Source of the DNA: Kitasatospora albolonga
Lineage (GTDB): Bacteria > Actinomycetota > Actinomycetes > Streptomycetales > Streptomycetaceae
DNA length: 64,000 nt
Reading direction: 5' to 3'
NCBI GenBank assembly: GCA_002082585.1
Contig: CP020563.1
Span: 7,682,001 to 7,746,000, forward strand
Made by a program: the position numbers and the translations under genes. The notes below the pieces were generated by a model. It saw only the letters and a list, made by a program, of their open reading frames with translations, had not been told where the DNA came from and ran no database searches. Numbering within the stretch: the first letter of the stretch is position 1; the number at the start of each line of letters is the position of its first letter. Shown here one piece after another: positions 1 through 10,260 of the stretch.

Positions 1-2354
1 GGCGGTACGGGCTCCGGGGCGGTTGGTGCGGTTTCCGAGCCGGCCGGTGTGGTCTCCGGGGCGGTGGGTGCGGTCTCCCGGTCCGTCGGTACGGGCTCCG
101 GATCGGTCGTTACGGGCCCCGAGCCCGCCGCCCCGGTCTCCCGGTCCGTCGGTACGGGCTCCGGACCGGTCGTTACGGGCTCCGGGCCCGCCGCCCCGGC
201 CCCCGAGCCGCCCCGTACCGTCTCCGGCGCGGTGAGCGGGCCCACCGTCCGGTCCTCGCCGCTTCGGGCGGTGTGGTCCAGCAGTTCCAGCGGCTGCCCC
301 GCCCCGTCGAACAGGCGGGTCAGTTCCCGCTGGATCGCCGTCGCGGCGGCCCGGGCCGGGACCGTGGCGTCGCAGTGCACCCGGAGGGGCTCGCCCAGCG
401 GTTCGCGGCTGGTGCGCGGCTCTCCGGGACTGGTGGCCGCCGCTTCCTGAGAGGCGGAGGCCGGGGCCGGATCGTGCGGGGGGAGCCGGTCCAGGAAGGA
501 CCCGGCAGGGGGCAGGGCGACCGCTTCGCCCGCCTGGAGCTGCCGTACCGCCTCGGACAGGTCCTCCAGCAGCACTCTCCAGGACCGGGTGTCGGCGACC
601 AGTCCGTGCACCACGACCAGCAGGCCCGAGGGCCGGGGGCGGCGGTCGAGCACGGCGATCCGCAAGGGGCGTCCGCCGACGGGGTCCGTACCGGCGCGCA
701 TCCGGTCCACGGCCTTCCCCAGCAGCCGCGCTTCGTCCGCCGGGTCCCGGCCGGTGAGGTCCAGCACGCCGACCGGGACGGCACCGGCGATTCCGCCCCT
801 GCGCTGGGACCACCGGCCCTCGCTCTCCGCGAAGCGGAGGCGCAGCGCGTCGTGGTGCTGGAGCAGCCGCAGCACCGCTCTGCGGACGGCGGCGGGGTCG
901 AGGACGCCGGGTGCCACCAGCGGCAGGGCGCGGGCGTGGCCCTTCAACTCCTCGGTGTGCTGCCGGAGAAGGCGCTGCTGGACGGCGAGCAGCGGGCCGT
1001 CGGCCGGTGGCACCCCACCCGCCTCGGGCGCGCGGGACGCCGACGGCCCGACGGTGCGCAGGGCGAGCAGCGCGCGCCGGTCCACCCGGCCCGCGGTGCG
1101 CGGGATACGGGGCACCGGGACCCAGGTCGCGGGCAGCAGGGATTCCGGGAGCACCCCGGCGACGGCCCCGGGCAGCTCCTGTGCGGCCGTGCCGGGTGCG
1201 GGGACGTAGTAGGCCGTCATACGGGCGCCGAGCCTGCGCAGGTCGGCCGGGTCCGGGTAGCCGATCCTGGCGAGCATCCGCCTGACCCGCTCGGTGTCCA
1301 CCGGAACCCGTAACTCCTCGTCCGCCTCGGCCCGGTCGAGATGCCCGAGCCTGACCTCCCACCGCGTGGGCGCCTCGTAGTTGTGGTAGCCCCGCTCGGC
1401 GGCGTGCACATAGACGCCCACGTCGTTGATCATGCAGTTGGAGCTGCAGAAACCGGTGTCGGTCGGCTGCGCCCACAGGGACGAGCGCTGCCGCAGATAG
1501 GCGCGGATGCCCTCCTTGGTCACCTCCGAGTAGCGGAAGAAGTCCACGACGTCCACGGAGTCCACGGCGGCGCCGAGGTCACCGGACGCCTGGTGGTAGA
1601 CGCGGCGGCCGACCCGTAACTTCTCCTCGATCTCCGCCACGTCGTAGACGCCGTGCTCATGGAACCAGGACAGCCGCTCGTCCATGATCTGGCCCCGGGA
1701 GAGACCGGTGACGATGCTCGGGATGCCGCGCTCGTGCGCCAGCGTCGTGCTCAGGTCGAGCAGGGAGCGGAAGCAGCCGTTGCAGACGCTCTTGTGCTCC
1801 TGGAGCGAGCGGAGGAACACCGTGCGCTGGTCGGCCCGGGTGGCGGTGACGTGCTCGATGCCCAGCTCCGACGTGACGTCCTCGACGTTGCGCAGGGCCG
1901 TGCGGGAGATGAAGCCGTTGTCGAAGGTGAAGGTCATCACCCGCAGCCCCAGTTCCACCAGCCGGTACAGCACATAGGTGCTGTCCTTGCCGCCGCTGAA
2001 CAGCAGCAGGCAGTCGATGTCCGACCCGCGGGCCCGGGCCGCCCCGCGCAGCCGGGGAGCCAGCTCCTCCGGCTGCCGGAAGTACACCTGTATCTCCTCC
2101 CGGTGGGCGTCGAGACGGGCGCACAGCGAGCAGACGCCCCCGGTGTCGAAGGCCAGCCCGGGGAACGCGTCGCCGATGCCGCAGTTCACGCAGCGGAGCT
2201 CCGCCGGGGCCGGGCCGTCCGGGTCCTCGGCGCCGTGGAGCACCACCGCGCAGTCGGTGGCGTGCGGCTGCTGGCGTACGGCTTCCTCCACCTGCCGCGT
2301 GACCAGGCGGGCCCGGTCGGCGTCGAGGGCGCTGTCGCGTGTGTCGGAGCCCAT
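1..2354 (-). CDS. PP-loop nucleotide hydrolase/amidotransferase fused to NRPS fragments (partial)
   Basis: Starts with ATG at 2354, one base after the stop of the A-T gene, and stays open to the left edge (about 784 residues seen). Residues 55-78 hold a CxxC...CxxC zinc knuckle, residues 119-125 an FSGGKDS PP-loop, and later cysteine pairs lie at C191/C194 and C303/C307. The zinc knuckle plus PP-loop resembles N-acetyl-sugar amidotransferases (WbpG/PseA, amide to amidine); the CxxC arrangement also recalls TtuA/Ncs6 and CtaC-type sulfur transferases. Residues about 365-435 look like the C-terminal subdomain of an adenylation domain, with the A10 motif as AGRVDR (Lys replaced by Arg). Residues about 455-615 look like the N-lobe of an epimerization/condensation domain whose HHxxxDG reads HGLVADT. 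A Pro/Thr/Gly-rich repetitive tail follows. The exact reaction (amidine or thioamide formation) is inference. Confidence 0.75.
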   Translation of the reverse strand, partial: MGSDTRDSALDADRARLVTRQVEEAVRQQPHATDCAVVLHGAEDPDGPAPAELRCVNCGIGDAFPGLAFDTGGVCSLCARLDAHREEIQVYFRQPEELAPRLRGAARARGSDIDCLLLFSGGKDSTYVLYRLVELGLRVMTFTFDNGFISRTALRNVEDVTSELGIEHVTATRADQRTVFLRSLQEHKSVCNGCFRSLLDLSTTLAHERGIPSIVTGLSRGQIMDERLSWFHEHGVYDVAEIEEKLRVGRRVYHQASGDLGAAVDSVDVVDFFRYSEVTKEGIRAYLRQRSSLWAQPTDTGFCSSNCMINDVGVYVHAAERGYHNYEAPTRWEVRLGHLDRAEADEELRVPVDTERVRRMLARIGYPDPADLRRLGARMTAYYVPAPGTAAQELPGAVAGVLPESLLPATWVPVPRIPRTAGRVDRRALLALRTVGPSASRAPEAGGVPPADGPLLAVQQRLLRQHTEELKGHARALPLVAPGVLDPAAVRRAVLRLLQHHDALRLRFAESEGRWSQRRGGIAGAVPVGVLDLTGRDPADEARLLGKAVDRMRAGTDPVGGRPLRIAVLDRRPRPSGLLVVVHGLVADTRSWRVLLEDLSEAVRQLQAGEAVALPPAGSFLDRLPPHDPAPASASQEAAATSPGEPRTSREPLGEPLRVHCDATVPARAAATAIQRELTRLFDGAGQPLELLDHTARSGEDRTVGPLTAPETVRGGSGAGAAGPEPVTTGPEPVPTDRETGAAGSGPVTTDPEPVPTDRETAPTAPETTPAGSETAPTAPEPVP
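72..197. repeat. Two 63-bp tandem repeats inside the PP-loop/NRPS fusion gene
   Basis: Copies at 72-134 and 135-197 differ at only a few bases. The unit is 21 codons, so it keeps the minus-strand frame and encodes a Pro/Thr/Glu-rich tail (PEPVPTDRET and similar). Further degenerate copies continue to the window edge. This looks like an expanding flexible linker. Confidence 0.85.
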
Positions 2355-2355
2355 G

Positions 2356-4170
2356 TCAGTCCTTCAGCAGGTCGTCGGATGCGGTGTCGAGCAGTGCTTC
2401 CTCGACGACGCCGGCCAGCGCCTCGATGGTCGGGTTGCGCAGGAACGTCAGGAGCGGGAGTGAGACGCCGAACTCCTCCTCGATGCGGGAGAGCACGCTG
2501 ATGACGGCGAGGGAACCACCGCCCGACTGCTGGAAGGTGCGGCGCACATCGACGGCGGGGGCCGGGAGGACCGCGGACCAGATGTCGGCGACGGCCCGCT
2601 CGGTGGCGTTGCGCGGGCCGACGGTGTGCTCGTCCGGTGCCGCCGCCGGGGCGGGCGGCCGGAGCGCCGCCCGGTCGATCTTGCCGCTGATGGTGCGGGG
2701 GATGCCGTCCGTGGCCACGATCCCCACCGGGACGGCCGCCGCCGGGAGCCGCTCGGCCAGACGGGCGCGTACGGCGTCGGTGTCGACGCCCACGGCGGGC
2801 TCGACGAACGCGTGCAGCAGGGGCGGGCCGTCCCCCGGCTCGCCGAGCACCACCGCGGCCTCGGTGACACCGGGGCACTCGCGCAGGGCGCTCTCCACCT
2901 CCTCCAGCTCCACGCGGACCCCGCCGACCTTCACCTGGTGGTCCCTGCGCCCCAGGAACTCCAGGGCCCCGTCGGGCAGGAGCCGCCCGAAGTCCCCGGT
3001 GCGGTACAGGAGTCCGTCCGCGCCCTCCCGCAGCCGGTCGGGTACGAAGGCGCGTGCCGTGGCCTCCGGCTGCCGGTGGTACCTGAGGGCGAGGTGCGGG
3101 GTCCGCAGGTGGATCTCCCCGACGTGGCCGTCGGGGACCGGGGCGCCGCCCTCGTCGAGGAGCAGCACCTCGGTCTCCGGCAGGGGGCGTCCGACGGGGA
3201 CCGAGGCACGGTCGGTGTCGGACCGGGTGACGACGTGGAAGGTCTTCGTCATCGTCGCCTCCGTGGGTCCGTACAGGTTGAGCAGGGTGACGCGGTCCCC
3301 GAAGCGGTCGAACCAGCGGGCGGCGTCCGCCGGGGGCAGCCGCTCGCCGGAGAGCGCCACGCACCGCAGCGACGCGAAGCCGAGCCCGCCGGTGACGGCG
3401 GCCGTGAGCAGCGGCCGGAAGACGGAGGGCACGCAGTGGATCAGCGTGATCCGCTCCCGGTCGATCCACCGTGCCAGCGCGGACGGGTCGGAGCGGATGC
3501 CGGCCGGGGGCGCGCACAGGGTGCCGCCCACGCTCAGCGGGAGGAGGACATCGCGCAGTACGGCGTCGAAGCCGGGGGAGACGAGCTGGCCCACGCGCCA
3601 GTCGGGACCGGCGCCGAGCAGTCCGGCCTGCCAGCGGATGTAGTGGTCGAGGCTGCTGAGCCGCCCGAGTATGCCCTTGGGGCGGCCGGTGGAGCCGGAG
3701 GTGTGGAACAGGTGGCTGGGGTCGTCGGGCGCGGCGGTGCGGGCCGGGTAGCTGTCCCGGGCGGCGCTCTTGGCGGCGCCGAGGCCGACCCGTACGGTGT
3801 CCGGCGCGGCGTCGAGCGGCCCGTCAGCCCGGCGGTCGCCGTCGGCACCGACGAGGGCGTGGGTGGGCCGGGCGTCCGCGAGCACCGCCGCCAGCCGCAG
3901 GGGCGGCGCGGACAGGTCCAGCGGTGCCAGGACGGCACCGAGACGCAGTACGCCCACCATCGCGGCGGCGAGTTCCGCCCGGTCGTCGGTGAGCACCGCG
4001 ACGACCGAACCGGCCCCGGCGCCCGCCCGGTGCAGTGCGGCGGCGACACCGTCGGCCAGGCCGTCCAGTTCGGCGTAGCTGAGGCGGGAGTCCGGGGTCT
4101 CCACCGCGACGCGGTCGGGGAAGAGCTCGATCGTGCGCCCCACGATCGAGGGGATCGCTTCGAAAGCCAT
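2356..4170 (-). CDS. Stand-alone NRPS loading protein, adenylation-thiolation (A-T)
   Basis: 604 residues from ATG at 4170, with AGGA six bases upstream. An adenylation domain (about 1-500, [10 protein letters not shown] and LYGPTEAT motifs, A10 lysine in SGKIDR) is followed by a carrier domain with Ser in SGGGSL near residue 548. The specificity residues I read by alignment to GrsA (235/236/239/278/299/301/322/330/331) are D-A-R-H-A-S-L-M-T, which I cannot match to a substrate. Having no condensation domain, it most likely activates the starter unit and passes it to the N-terminal C domain of the 10261-16677 NRPS. It lies in the same minus-strand run as the PP-loop fusion and the asparagine-synthetase-like gene, so the carrier-bound starter could be the substrate of those enzymes (inference). 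Confidence 0.88.
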   Translation of the reverse strand: MAFEAIPSIVGRTIELFPDRVAVETPDSRLSYAELDGLADGVAAALHRAGAGAGSVVAVLTDDRAELAAAMVGVLRLGAVLAPLDLSAPPLRLAAVLADARPTHALVGADGDRRADGPLDAAPDTVRVGLGAAKSAARDSYPARTAAPDDPSHLFHTSGSTGRPKGILGRLSSLDHYIRWQAGLLGAGPDWRVGQLVSPGFDAVLRDVLLPLSVGGTLCAPPAGIRSDPSALARWIDRERITLIHCVPSVFRPLLTAAVTGGLGFASLRCVALSGERLPPADAARWFDRFGDRVTLLNLYGPTEATMTKTFHVVTRSDTDRASVPVGRPLPETEVLLLDEGGAPVPDGHVGEIHLRTPHLALRYHRQPEATARAFVPDRLREGADGLLYRTGDFGRLLPDGALEFLGRRDHQVKVGGVRVELEEVESALRECPGVTEAAVVLGEPGDGPPLLHAFVEPAVGVDTDAVRARLAERLPAAAVPVGIVATDGIPRTISGKIDRAALRPPAPAAAPDEHTVGPRNATERAVADIWSAVLPAPAVDVRRTFQQSGGGSLAVISVLSRIEEEFGVSLPLLTFLRNPTIEALAGVVEEALLDTASDDLLKD

Positions 4171-4223
4171 GGCTGGTCCTAGTCTGCGGGGGAGGGGGCG
4201 GGGGCGGGGGAGGGGGCCGGGGG

Positions 4224-6083
4224 TCACACGTGCCCGGGAAGGGAGAACGTGTCGAGGAGGATGCCGAAGGTGAGGACGACGAGCAGGAGGTCGTCGTCGA
4301 GGTGCGGGTGGAGGTCGAACCCGTCGCCCAGGTAGCGCGCTCTGAGGTGTTCCACCACGGCCGGGTCGAAGTAGCCCTGCCGGGCGATCCGCGCGGGTGA
4401 CAGCAGGTCGTTGACCCACTCGGTGTTCTGCCGGAGCAGGCCGGGGCTGCCCGGGGCGCGGAAGCCGTACTTCTCCCGGTGGGCGATCTCCGGCGGTACG
4501 AGCCCCTGGGCGGCCTGCCGGACGATCAGCTTCTCGCCCCCGGGACCGACCTTGAGCCGGGTGGGCACGGTGAGGGCGAAGTCGAGCACCCGGCGGTCGA
4601 GGAAGGGGTACCGGGCCTCCACCGAGTGCGCGAGGGCCATCCGGTCCCCGTGGTCGGTCAGCAGATGGTCGGAGAGCCGCAGGGTGAAGTCCAGGTAGGA
4701 GCGCTGGTGCAGCCGCGGCCTGCCGATGATCCGCGCCCTGTCCACCACCGGGTGCGCCAGACAGTCGAACTCGTGGTGCGCCGACCGGAGTCCGGGCGCG
4801 TACAGCTCGCGGACCCGGCCGCGCCAGGCGTGGTGGCGGCGCTCGTAGAACAGGTCGCGGTCGCCCCAGAGCCGGGCGCGCAGATCCTCCTCCAGGGCGT
4901 CGAGCAGCGGGTCCCCGGAACGGTCCCGTCCGCGTCCGCCCGCGTCGAACCGGTACCCGAGGTAGCCGCCGAACAGCTCGTCGGCGCCCTCACCGCTCAG
5001 GACCGCCTTGACGCCGTGGGCGCGGGCGAGCGCGGACAGCGCCATGGAGCAGGTGTTGTAGGTCTCCTTCACGGGGCACTCGCTGTGCGCGACCATGCGC
5101 TCCAGCCCGTCCATGAGGTCGCGTTCGGTGAAGGGCGCCTCGTGGTGCCGGGAGCCGATCTTCGCCGCCGCCAGGCGCTGGTACCGCGACTCGTCCACCG
5201 GGCTCCCGGGGAAGGTGACCGAGAAGGAGTGCGGACGCGGCGCCGACCTGGCCGCGAGCGCGCCGATCAGGGACGAGTCGAGCCCGCCGCTGAGGTAGAA
5301 GCCCACGTCGACATCGGCCTGCATCCGGCGGTGCACGGCGTCGGCGAGCAACTCCCGCAGGCGTTCGGCGTAGTACTGGTCCGGTTCGTGCTGTTCGTCG
5401 GTACGGGGGTAGTCCAGGTCCCAGTAGCGGCTCTCCCGGACGCCGTCCTCGTCCACCACCAGACAGCACCCGTTCCGCAGGCTGCTGACGCCCCGGAACA
5501 TCGTGCGCGGGCTGACCAGGCCGGGAAAGGTGAGGACCTGGTCGAGCCCGGTCAGATCCACCTCTCTCGGCACCCCGGGGTGGTGGAGCAGGGCCTTGAT
5601 CTCCGAGCCGAAGACGAGATGCCGGCCGGTGTCCGCGTAGTAGAGCGGGGCGATCCCGGCATGGTCGCGGGCGAGCAGGAGCCGACGCGCCCCCCGGTCG
5701 TGGATGGCGAGGGCGAACTGTCCGTTGACCCGGTCCAGCAGCCCCGCCCCCTCGTCCTCGTAGAGGTGGACCAGCACTTCCACATCGCAGGACGTACGGA
5801 AACGGTGTCCGCGCGACTCCAGTTCGGCGCGCAGTTCCCGGTGGTTGAAGATCTCCCCGTTGCACACCATGGCGACATCGCCGTCCTCGCTGTACATCGG
5901 CTGCGCGCCGCCGTCGAGGTCGACGATGCTCAGCCTGCGGAAACCCAGCGCCGCACCGTCGCGGATCACGCTGCCCGCCGCGTCGGGGCCCCGGTGCACC
6001 AGGGCCGCCGTCATACGGTCGAGCACCGCGGCGTCCGTGGCCGGTCCGTTCCCCAGGGCCATCGACCCGGCGATTCCGCACAT
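4224..6083 (-). CDS. Asparagine synthetase (glutamine-hydrolysing) family protein
   Basis: 619 residues, normal for AsnB. The start is fixed by the N-terminal MCGIAG, where Cys2 is the glutaminase nucleophile after Met removal. The class II glutaminase domain covers about 1-210, and an ATP-pyrophosphatase synthetase domain carries SGGLDSS near residue 264. Both active sites look intact. In primary metabolism the enzyme amidates aspartate; in peptide clusters relatives form amides or lactams on biosynthetic intermediates. It sits 53 bp upstream of the A-T gene and 15 bp after the TE-containing NRPS, in one minus-strand operon, so it is most likely a pathway enzyme that amidates a building block or the released acid. 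The substrate cannot be told from sequence. Confidence 0.9.
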   Translation of the reverse strand: MCGIAGSMALGNGPATDAAVLDRMTAALVHRGPDAAGSVIRDGAALGFRRLSIVDLDGGAQPMYSEDGDVAMVCNGEIFNHRELRAELESRGHRFRTSCDVEVLVHLYEDEGAGLLDRVNGQFALAIHDRGARRLLLARDHAGIAPLYYADTGRHLVFGSEIKALLHHPGVPREVDLTGLDQVLTFPGLVSPRTMFRGVSSLRNGCCLVVDEDGVRESRYWDLDYPRTDEQHEPDQYYAERLRELLADAVHRRMQADVDVGFYLSGGLDSSLIGALAARSAPRPHSFSVTFPGSPVDESRYQRLAAAKIGSRHHEAPFTERDLMDGLERMVAHSECPVKETYNTCSMALSALARAHGVKAVLSGEGADELFGGYLGYRFDAGGRGRDRSGDPLLDALEEDLRARLWGDRDLFYERRHHAWRGRVRELYAPGLRSAHHEFDCLAHPVVDRARIIGRPRLHQRSYLDFTLRLSDHLLTDHGDRMALAHSVEARYPFLDRRVLDFALTVPTRLKVGPGGEKLIVRQAAQGLVPPEIAHREKYGFRAPGSPGLLRQNTEWVNDLLSPARIARQGYFDPAVVEHLRARYLGDGFDLHPHLDDDLLLVVLTFGILLDTFSLPGHV

Positions 6084-6098
6084 CGGGGCTTCTCCTCT

Positions 6099-9000
6099 TC
6101 AGACGGCGGGTTCGAGGGGCAGGGAGCGCAGGGCGTCCCGCAGGGCGGGCCCGATCACGGCGAGCGCGTCGGGGCGCATCATGCGCAGATGCTCACCGGC
6201 CACCGGGACGGTCCGGATCTCCCCGGTGACGTACGGGCGCCACAGCTCCGCCGCCCCCGCGCCCCGGCCGTCGGGCGAGGACTCGAAGAGCAGCAGCGAA
6301 CCGTCGAACACCCCTGTCCCCGCGCCGGGTCCGTCGAGCAGACGCATCGTGTTCTCCGTGACGGCCAGCAGCGCGTCGATCAGCTCCCCCGCCAGCCCGG
6401 CGGGCGGGTCCCCGCCGTCGAAGGCCACGGCGCGCACGTCCGGCGGCGGTCCGGCGGCGGCCTCCCGGGGCCCGTCGGCGGGCCAGGCGTCGATGGCGGC
6501 CAGCAGCGCCACCTCGTGCCCCGCCTCACGCAGCCGTACGGCGACGGCGTGCGCGGCGGTGCCGCCGAAGGACCAGCCGGTCAGCAGGTACGGCCCCTTC
6601 GGCTGGCCGTCGGTGATGAGGGCGCAGTAGTCGGACACGAGCGCGTCGAAGCTCTCCGCGAGCCCGCCCCGCCCGTCGAGACCACGGGCCTGGACGGCGT
6701 ACACCGGATGCTCCGCCGGTACGTGGGGGAGCAGCCCGGTGTAGCTCCACCCCAGCCCGCTGCCGGGGTGGAGGCACCACAGCGGGCTGCCGCCGCCCCC
6801 GGCGCGCAGCCGTACCAGCGGGTCGAGCGGTCCGCGCGCACTCGGCTGCTCCCGCAGGAGTCCGGCCACCGTCGGCTCCAGGAAGACCTGCTGCATCGAT
6901 ACGTCGACACCGGCGGCCTGCCGGGCCGCGCCGATCAGCCGGGGCACCAGGAGGGAGTGGCCGCCCAGTTCGAAGAAGTTGTCCTCGACGCCGACCTCCC
7001 GCACCCCCAGCACCTCGGCGAAGACCCCGCACAGCGCCGTCTCGGCGGGAGTGCGCGGGGCGCGGCGGTGCCCGGCGGGCGGGGCGCCGGACTCCGGCAG
7101 CGGGAGCGCGGCCCGGTCGAGTTTGCCGTTGCCGGTGAGCGGCAGCCGGCCGACCGCCAGGACGGCGGAGGGCACCATGGCCGAGGGCAGGCGCCGGGCC
7201 AGGGACGTACGCAGACCGGCGAGGTCCAGTTCCTCGGGCGGGCCCTCCTCGGGGACGACGTACCCGATGATCCGGCGGTCGCCGGGGGCGGCCTCGTGCA
7301 CCAGCGCCGCACTCCGCGCGACCCGGGGGTGGGCCAGCAACGCGGCCTCGACCTCGCCGAGTTCGATCCGGTGCCCCCTGATCTTGACCTGGCCGTCCGC
7401 CCGCCCGGTGAACTCCAGCCCGCCCGTCGGCAGCAGCCGCACCAGATCGCCCGTCCGGTACATACGCGACCCGGCCGGCCCGTACGGGTCCGCCACGAAG
7501 CGCTCCGACGTCGGGCCGGGCCGCCCCAGATACCCGCGGGCGACCCCGGTGCCCGCGACGTACAGCTCACCCACCACCCCCCGGGGAACGGGACCGAGCG
7601 CGGAGTCCAGCACATACAGCCGGGCACCGGGACACGGCCCGCCGATCGGCACGGGCCCGGCGGGGACCGGCACCCCGAGGGGAAGCCGGGCCTCGGCGCA
7701 GTTGACGGTCGCCTCGGTCGGTCCGTAACTGTTGAAGATCACCGCGTCCGGGTGCCGCTCCCGCCAGCGCTCCATGGCCTCGCCCCGCAGGGGCTCCCCG
7801 CCGACGAGGAGGCACGCGGTGGGGGAGAGGTCGTACGGCAGTGACTCCAGCAGATCCAGATGGCTGGGGGTGATCTCCAGCAGCGCGGGGCGGGGCGTCC
7901 TGCTGTGGTCCGGGGCGGTCAGGTCGGTGAGGTGCAGACAGCCACCGCTGACCAGGGGGAGGTAGACGGCGGAGACGGTCAGGTCGAAGGAGACCGAGGA
8001 ATGGATCAGGCTGATGCCCGACACCCCCGGGTAGGTGACCCGGCCCCGGCGCAGATAGGCGCCGAGCGCACCGTGCTCCACGACGACCCCCTTGGGGCGG
8101 CCGGTGGAGCCGGAGGTGTGGATCACGTAGGCGGGGTGGCCGGGGAGCAGCGGCCGGACACGGTCGGCGTCGGTCAGGTTCGCGGCGTCCGGGTCGGGGT
8201 CGGTCATGGCTGTGGCTGTGGCTGTGGGGTCGGTGGCGGTCGGGACGGTGCCGTTCGGGGCGGTCGGGACCGCGCCAGTCGGGTCGGCTTGGGCCGTGTC
8301 AGGAGCGGTCGTTCGCGAAGTGGCTGTTCCCGGAGCGGCCGGGTCCGGTACGGCAGCGTCCGGTGAGGCCGGGGCCGTACCCGGGGCGCCGAGCCGGTGG
8401 AGGTCGGCCGGGGTGAGCAGGGGGACACCCGTCATGCCGATCCGCCCGGCGAGTCCGGCGTCCCCGATCAGCAGCCGGGGTGCGGCCTCCTCCAGCACCG
8501 AGGCGATCCGCGCGGGCGGCAGATCGGTGTCCACCGGGACGTAGGCGGCACCGGCCTTGAGCACCGCGAGCATCGCCGCGAAGGCGTCCACGGACCGTGG
8601 CAGCACGACGGCGACCAGATCCTCCGGCCCGACCCCCCGCCCGGCCAGCGCACGGGCCAGCCGGTTCGTCCGCCGGTTCAGCTCCCCGTAGTCCAGGGCC
8701 GTACTGCCCTCCACCACGGCGGGCGCGTCCGGCGTGCGGGCGGCCTGCTCCTCGAAGAGGCCGGGCATCATGGCGGCGCCGTCCCCCGGCGGCACCGGGG
8801 CGCCGGTACCCCAGGCGAGCAGCTCCGCCCGCTCGTCCGGCGTGAGCAGGGGGAGGCGGCTGATCCGCAGGTCGGGGTCGGCCGCCGCGGCCTCCAGCAG
8901 CCGGGTCCACCAGGTGACAAACCCGGCGGCGGCCGGGGCGTCGAACAGGTCGAGGGCGTAGTCCAGGCTGCCGTACAGGCCCGCCGGGGCGGACTCCGTG

Positions 9001-10172
9001 CCCGGTGCCCGCTCCCGCAGGTGCAGGGACAGGTCGAACTTGGCGCTGCCGCTGTCCACCGGCTCCTCGACGGCGGTCAGACCGGGCAGCCGCAGGGTCT
9101 GCTCGGGCCCGTCCTCCAGGACCAGCATCACCTGGAACAGCGGGTTCCAGGCGGCGGACCGCTCGGGGCGGAGCACCTCCACGAGCCGTTCGAACGGCAG
9201 GTCCTGGTGGGCGTAGGCGTCCAGGTCCACTTCGCGTACGCGCCCGAGGAGTTCGCGGAAGGTCGGATCGCCGCCCGCGTCGGTACGGAGCACCAGCGTG
9301 TTGACGCACATGCCGATGAGGCCGTCCAGCGCCTCGTCGGTCCGTCCGGCGACCGCCGTGCCGACGGGGATGTCACCGCCCGCGCCCAGCCGGGTCAGCA
9401 GGGCGACCACCCCGGCCTGGAGGACCATGAACAGGCTCGCCTTCTCCTGCCGGGCCAGCGCCAGCAGGCGGCGGTGGGCGTCCGGAGGGAGCGAGACCGG
9501 TGCCGTACCGCCCCGATGGGAGGCCACGGGCGGCCGGGGCCGGTCGGCGGGGAGGGCCAGACAGTCCGGGAGACCGTCCAACTGGCGCTTCCAGTAGGCG
9601 AGTTGCTCTCCGGCCAGACTGTTCGGGTCGTCCTCCGCGGCCAGGAGCTCGTTCTGCCACAGCGTGTAGTCGGCGTACTGCACCGGCAGCGGGTCCCAGT
9701 GCGGTGCGCGGCCCGCCCGCCGGGCCGTGTAGGCGGCGGCCAGCTCGTCCAGCAACGGAGCGAGCGACCAGCCGTCCGCGGCGATGTGGTGCAGCAGGAC
9801 GAGCAGCACGTGCTCCCGTTCGCCCAGCCGGAACAGGTGCGCGCGCAACGGGAGTTCCGCGGTGAGATCGAAGACGTGCCCGGCCGCCGCGCGCAGCGCC
9901 TCGCGGAGCTCCGCCTCGCCGGTCACGGCCACCGGCAGCGGCGGCCGGGCGGATTCCGCGTCGAGCACCACCTGATGGGGCGTGCCGTCGGCCTCGGGGA
10001 AGACGGTACGGAGGCTCTCGTGGCGCTCCACCACATCGGCGACCGCCTCGCGGAGCGCCCGGCCGTCCAGCTCCCCGTGCAGGCGGTACGCCAGCGGAAT
10101 ACGGTAACCGGCGCCGCCGTCCAGCTGGTTGAGGAACCAGATGCGGGACTGCGCGAACGACAAGGGGATCAC
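6099..10172 (-). CDS. Terminal NRPS, C-A-T-TE
   Basis: 1357 residues from GTG at 10172, behind GGGAGAA. The condensation domain has an intact HHIAADG near residue 126. The adenylation domain has [10 protein letters not shown] near 685, FDLTVS near 727 and the A10 lysine in GNGKLDR. The carrier has LGGHSL near 1068, and a type I thioesterase has GWSFGG near 1198 with a likely catalytic His in GEHLRM near 1325. The specificity residues read are D-L-S-E-L-V-S-V-N; Glu at 278 could pair with a basic side chain such as a guanidine, but this is inference. A low-complexity insert lies at about residues 595-665. The TE marks this as the last module, releasing the peptide by hydrolysis or cyclisation. 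Confidence 0.93.
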   Translation of the reverse strand: MIPLSFAQSRIWFLNQLDGGAGYRIPLAYRLHGELDGRALREAVADVVERHESLRTVFPEADGTPHQVVLDAESARPPLPVAVTGEAELREALRAAAGHVFDLTAELPLRAHLFRLGEREHVLLVLLHHIAADGWSLAPLLDELAAAYTARRAGRAPHWDPLPVQYADYTLWQNELLAAEDDPNSLAGEQLAYWKRQLDGLPDCLALPADRPRPPVASHRGGTAPVSLPPDAHRRLLALARQEKASLFMVLQAGVVALLTRLGAGGDIPVGTAVAGRTDEALDGLIGMCVNTLVLRTDAGGDPTFRELLGRVREVDLDAYAHQDLPFERLVEVLRPERSAAWNPLFQVMLVLEDGPEQTLRLPGLTAVEEPVDSGSAKFDLSLHLRERAPGTESAPAGLYGSLDYALDLFDAPAAAGFVTWWTRLLEAAAADPDLRISRLPLLTPDERAELLAWGTGAPVPPGDGAAMMPGLFEEQAARTPDAPAVVEGSTALDYGELNRRTNRLARALAGRGVGPEDLVAVVLPRSVDAFAAMLAVLKAGAAYVPVDTDLPPARIASVLEEAAPRLLIGDAGLAGRIGMTGVPLLTPADLHRLGAPGTAPASPDAAVPDPAAPGTATSRTTAPDTAQADPTGAVPTAPNGTVPTATDPTATATAMTDPDPDAANLTDADRVRPLLPGHPAYVIHTSGSTGRPKGVVVEHGALGAYLRRGRVTYPGVSGISLIHSSVSFDLTVSAVYLPLVSGGCLHLTDLTAPDHSRTPRPALLEITPSHLDLLESLPYDLSPTACLLVGGEPLRGEAMERWRERHPDAVIFNSYGPTEATVNCAEARLPLGVPVPAGPVPIGGPCPGARLYVLDSALGPVPRGVVGELYVAGTGVARGYLGRPGPTSERFVADPYGPAGSRMYRTGDLVRLLPTGGLEFTGRADGQVKIRGHRIELGEVEAALLAHPRVARSAALVHEAAPGDRRIIGYVVPEEGPPEELDLAGLRTSLARRLPSAMVPSAVLAVGRLPLTGNGKLDRAALPLPESGAPPAGHRRAPRTPAETALCGVFAEVLGVREVGVEDNFFELGGHSLLVPRLIGAARQAAGVDVSMQQVFLEPTVAGLLREQPSARGPLDPLVRLRAGGGGSPLWCLHPGSGLGWSYTGLLPHVPAEHPVYAVQARGLDGRGGLAESFDALVSDYCALITDGQPKGPYLLTGWSFGGTAAHAVAVRLREAGHEVALLAAIDAWPADGPREAAAGPPPDVRAVAFDGGDPPAGLAGELIDALLAVTENTMRLLDGPGAGTGVFDGSLLLFESSPDGRGAGAAELWRPYVTGEIRTVPVAGEHLRMMRPDALAVIGPALRDALRSLPLEPAV
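8180..8390. repeat. Low-complexity insert inside an adenylation domain
   Basis: About 70 codons of short imperfect repeats, including runs of GTGGCT hexamers, encode an Ala/Thr/Pro/Asp-rich stretch. It lies between the A2 and A3 core motifs of the C-A-T-TE protein, where other adenylation domains have a short loop. The frame is preserved, so it is probably a tolerated surface loop grown by replication slippage. Confidence 0.75.
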
Positions 10173-10260
10173 GGGTTCTCCCTGGGGTGGTCGGGCCGTT
10201 GCTCCCCGGGGAGATCAGGCCGTACGGGAGCGGGGGCGCGGTGCGCGGCCCGGCCGCCGG

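Noticed and set aside
72..197. CRISPR-like repeats
   Set aside because: Adjacent 63-bp units without spacers, in frame inside a coding region.
4479..7844. An 1121-codon plus-strand frame
   Set aside because: Antisense to the asparagine synthetase and C-A-T-TE genes; low-complexity sequence with no domain.
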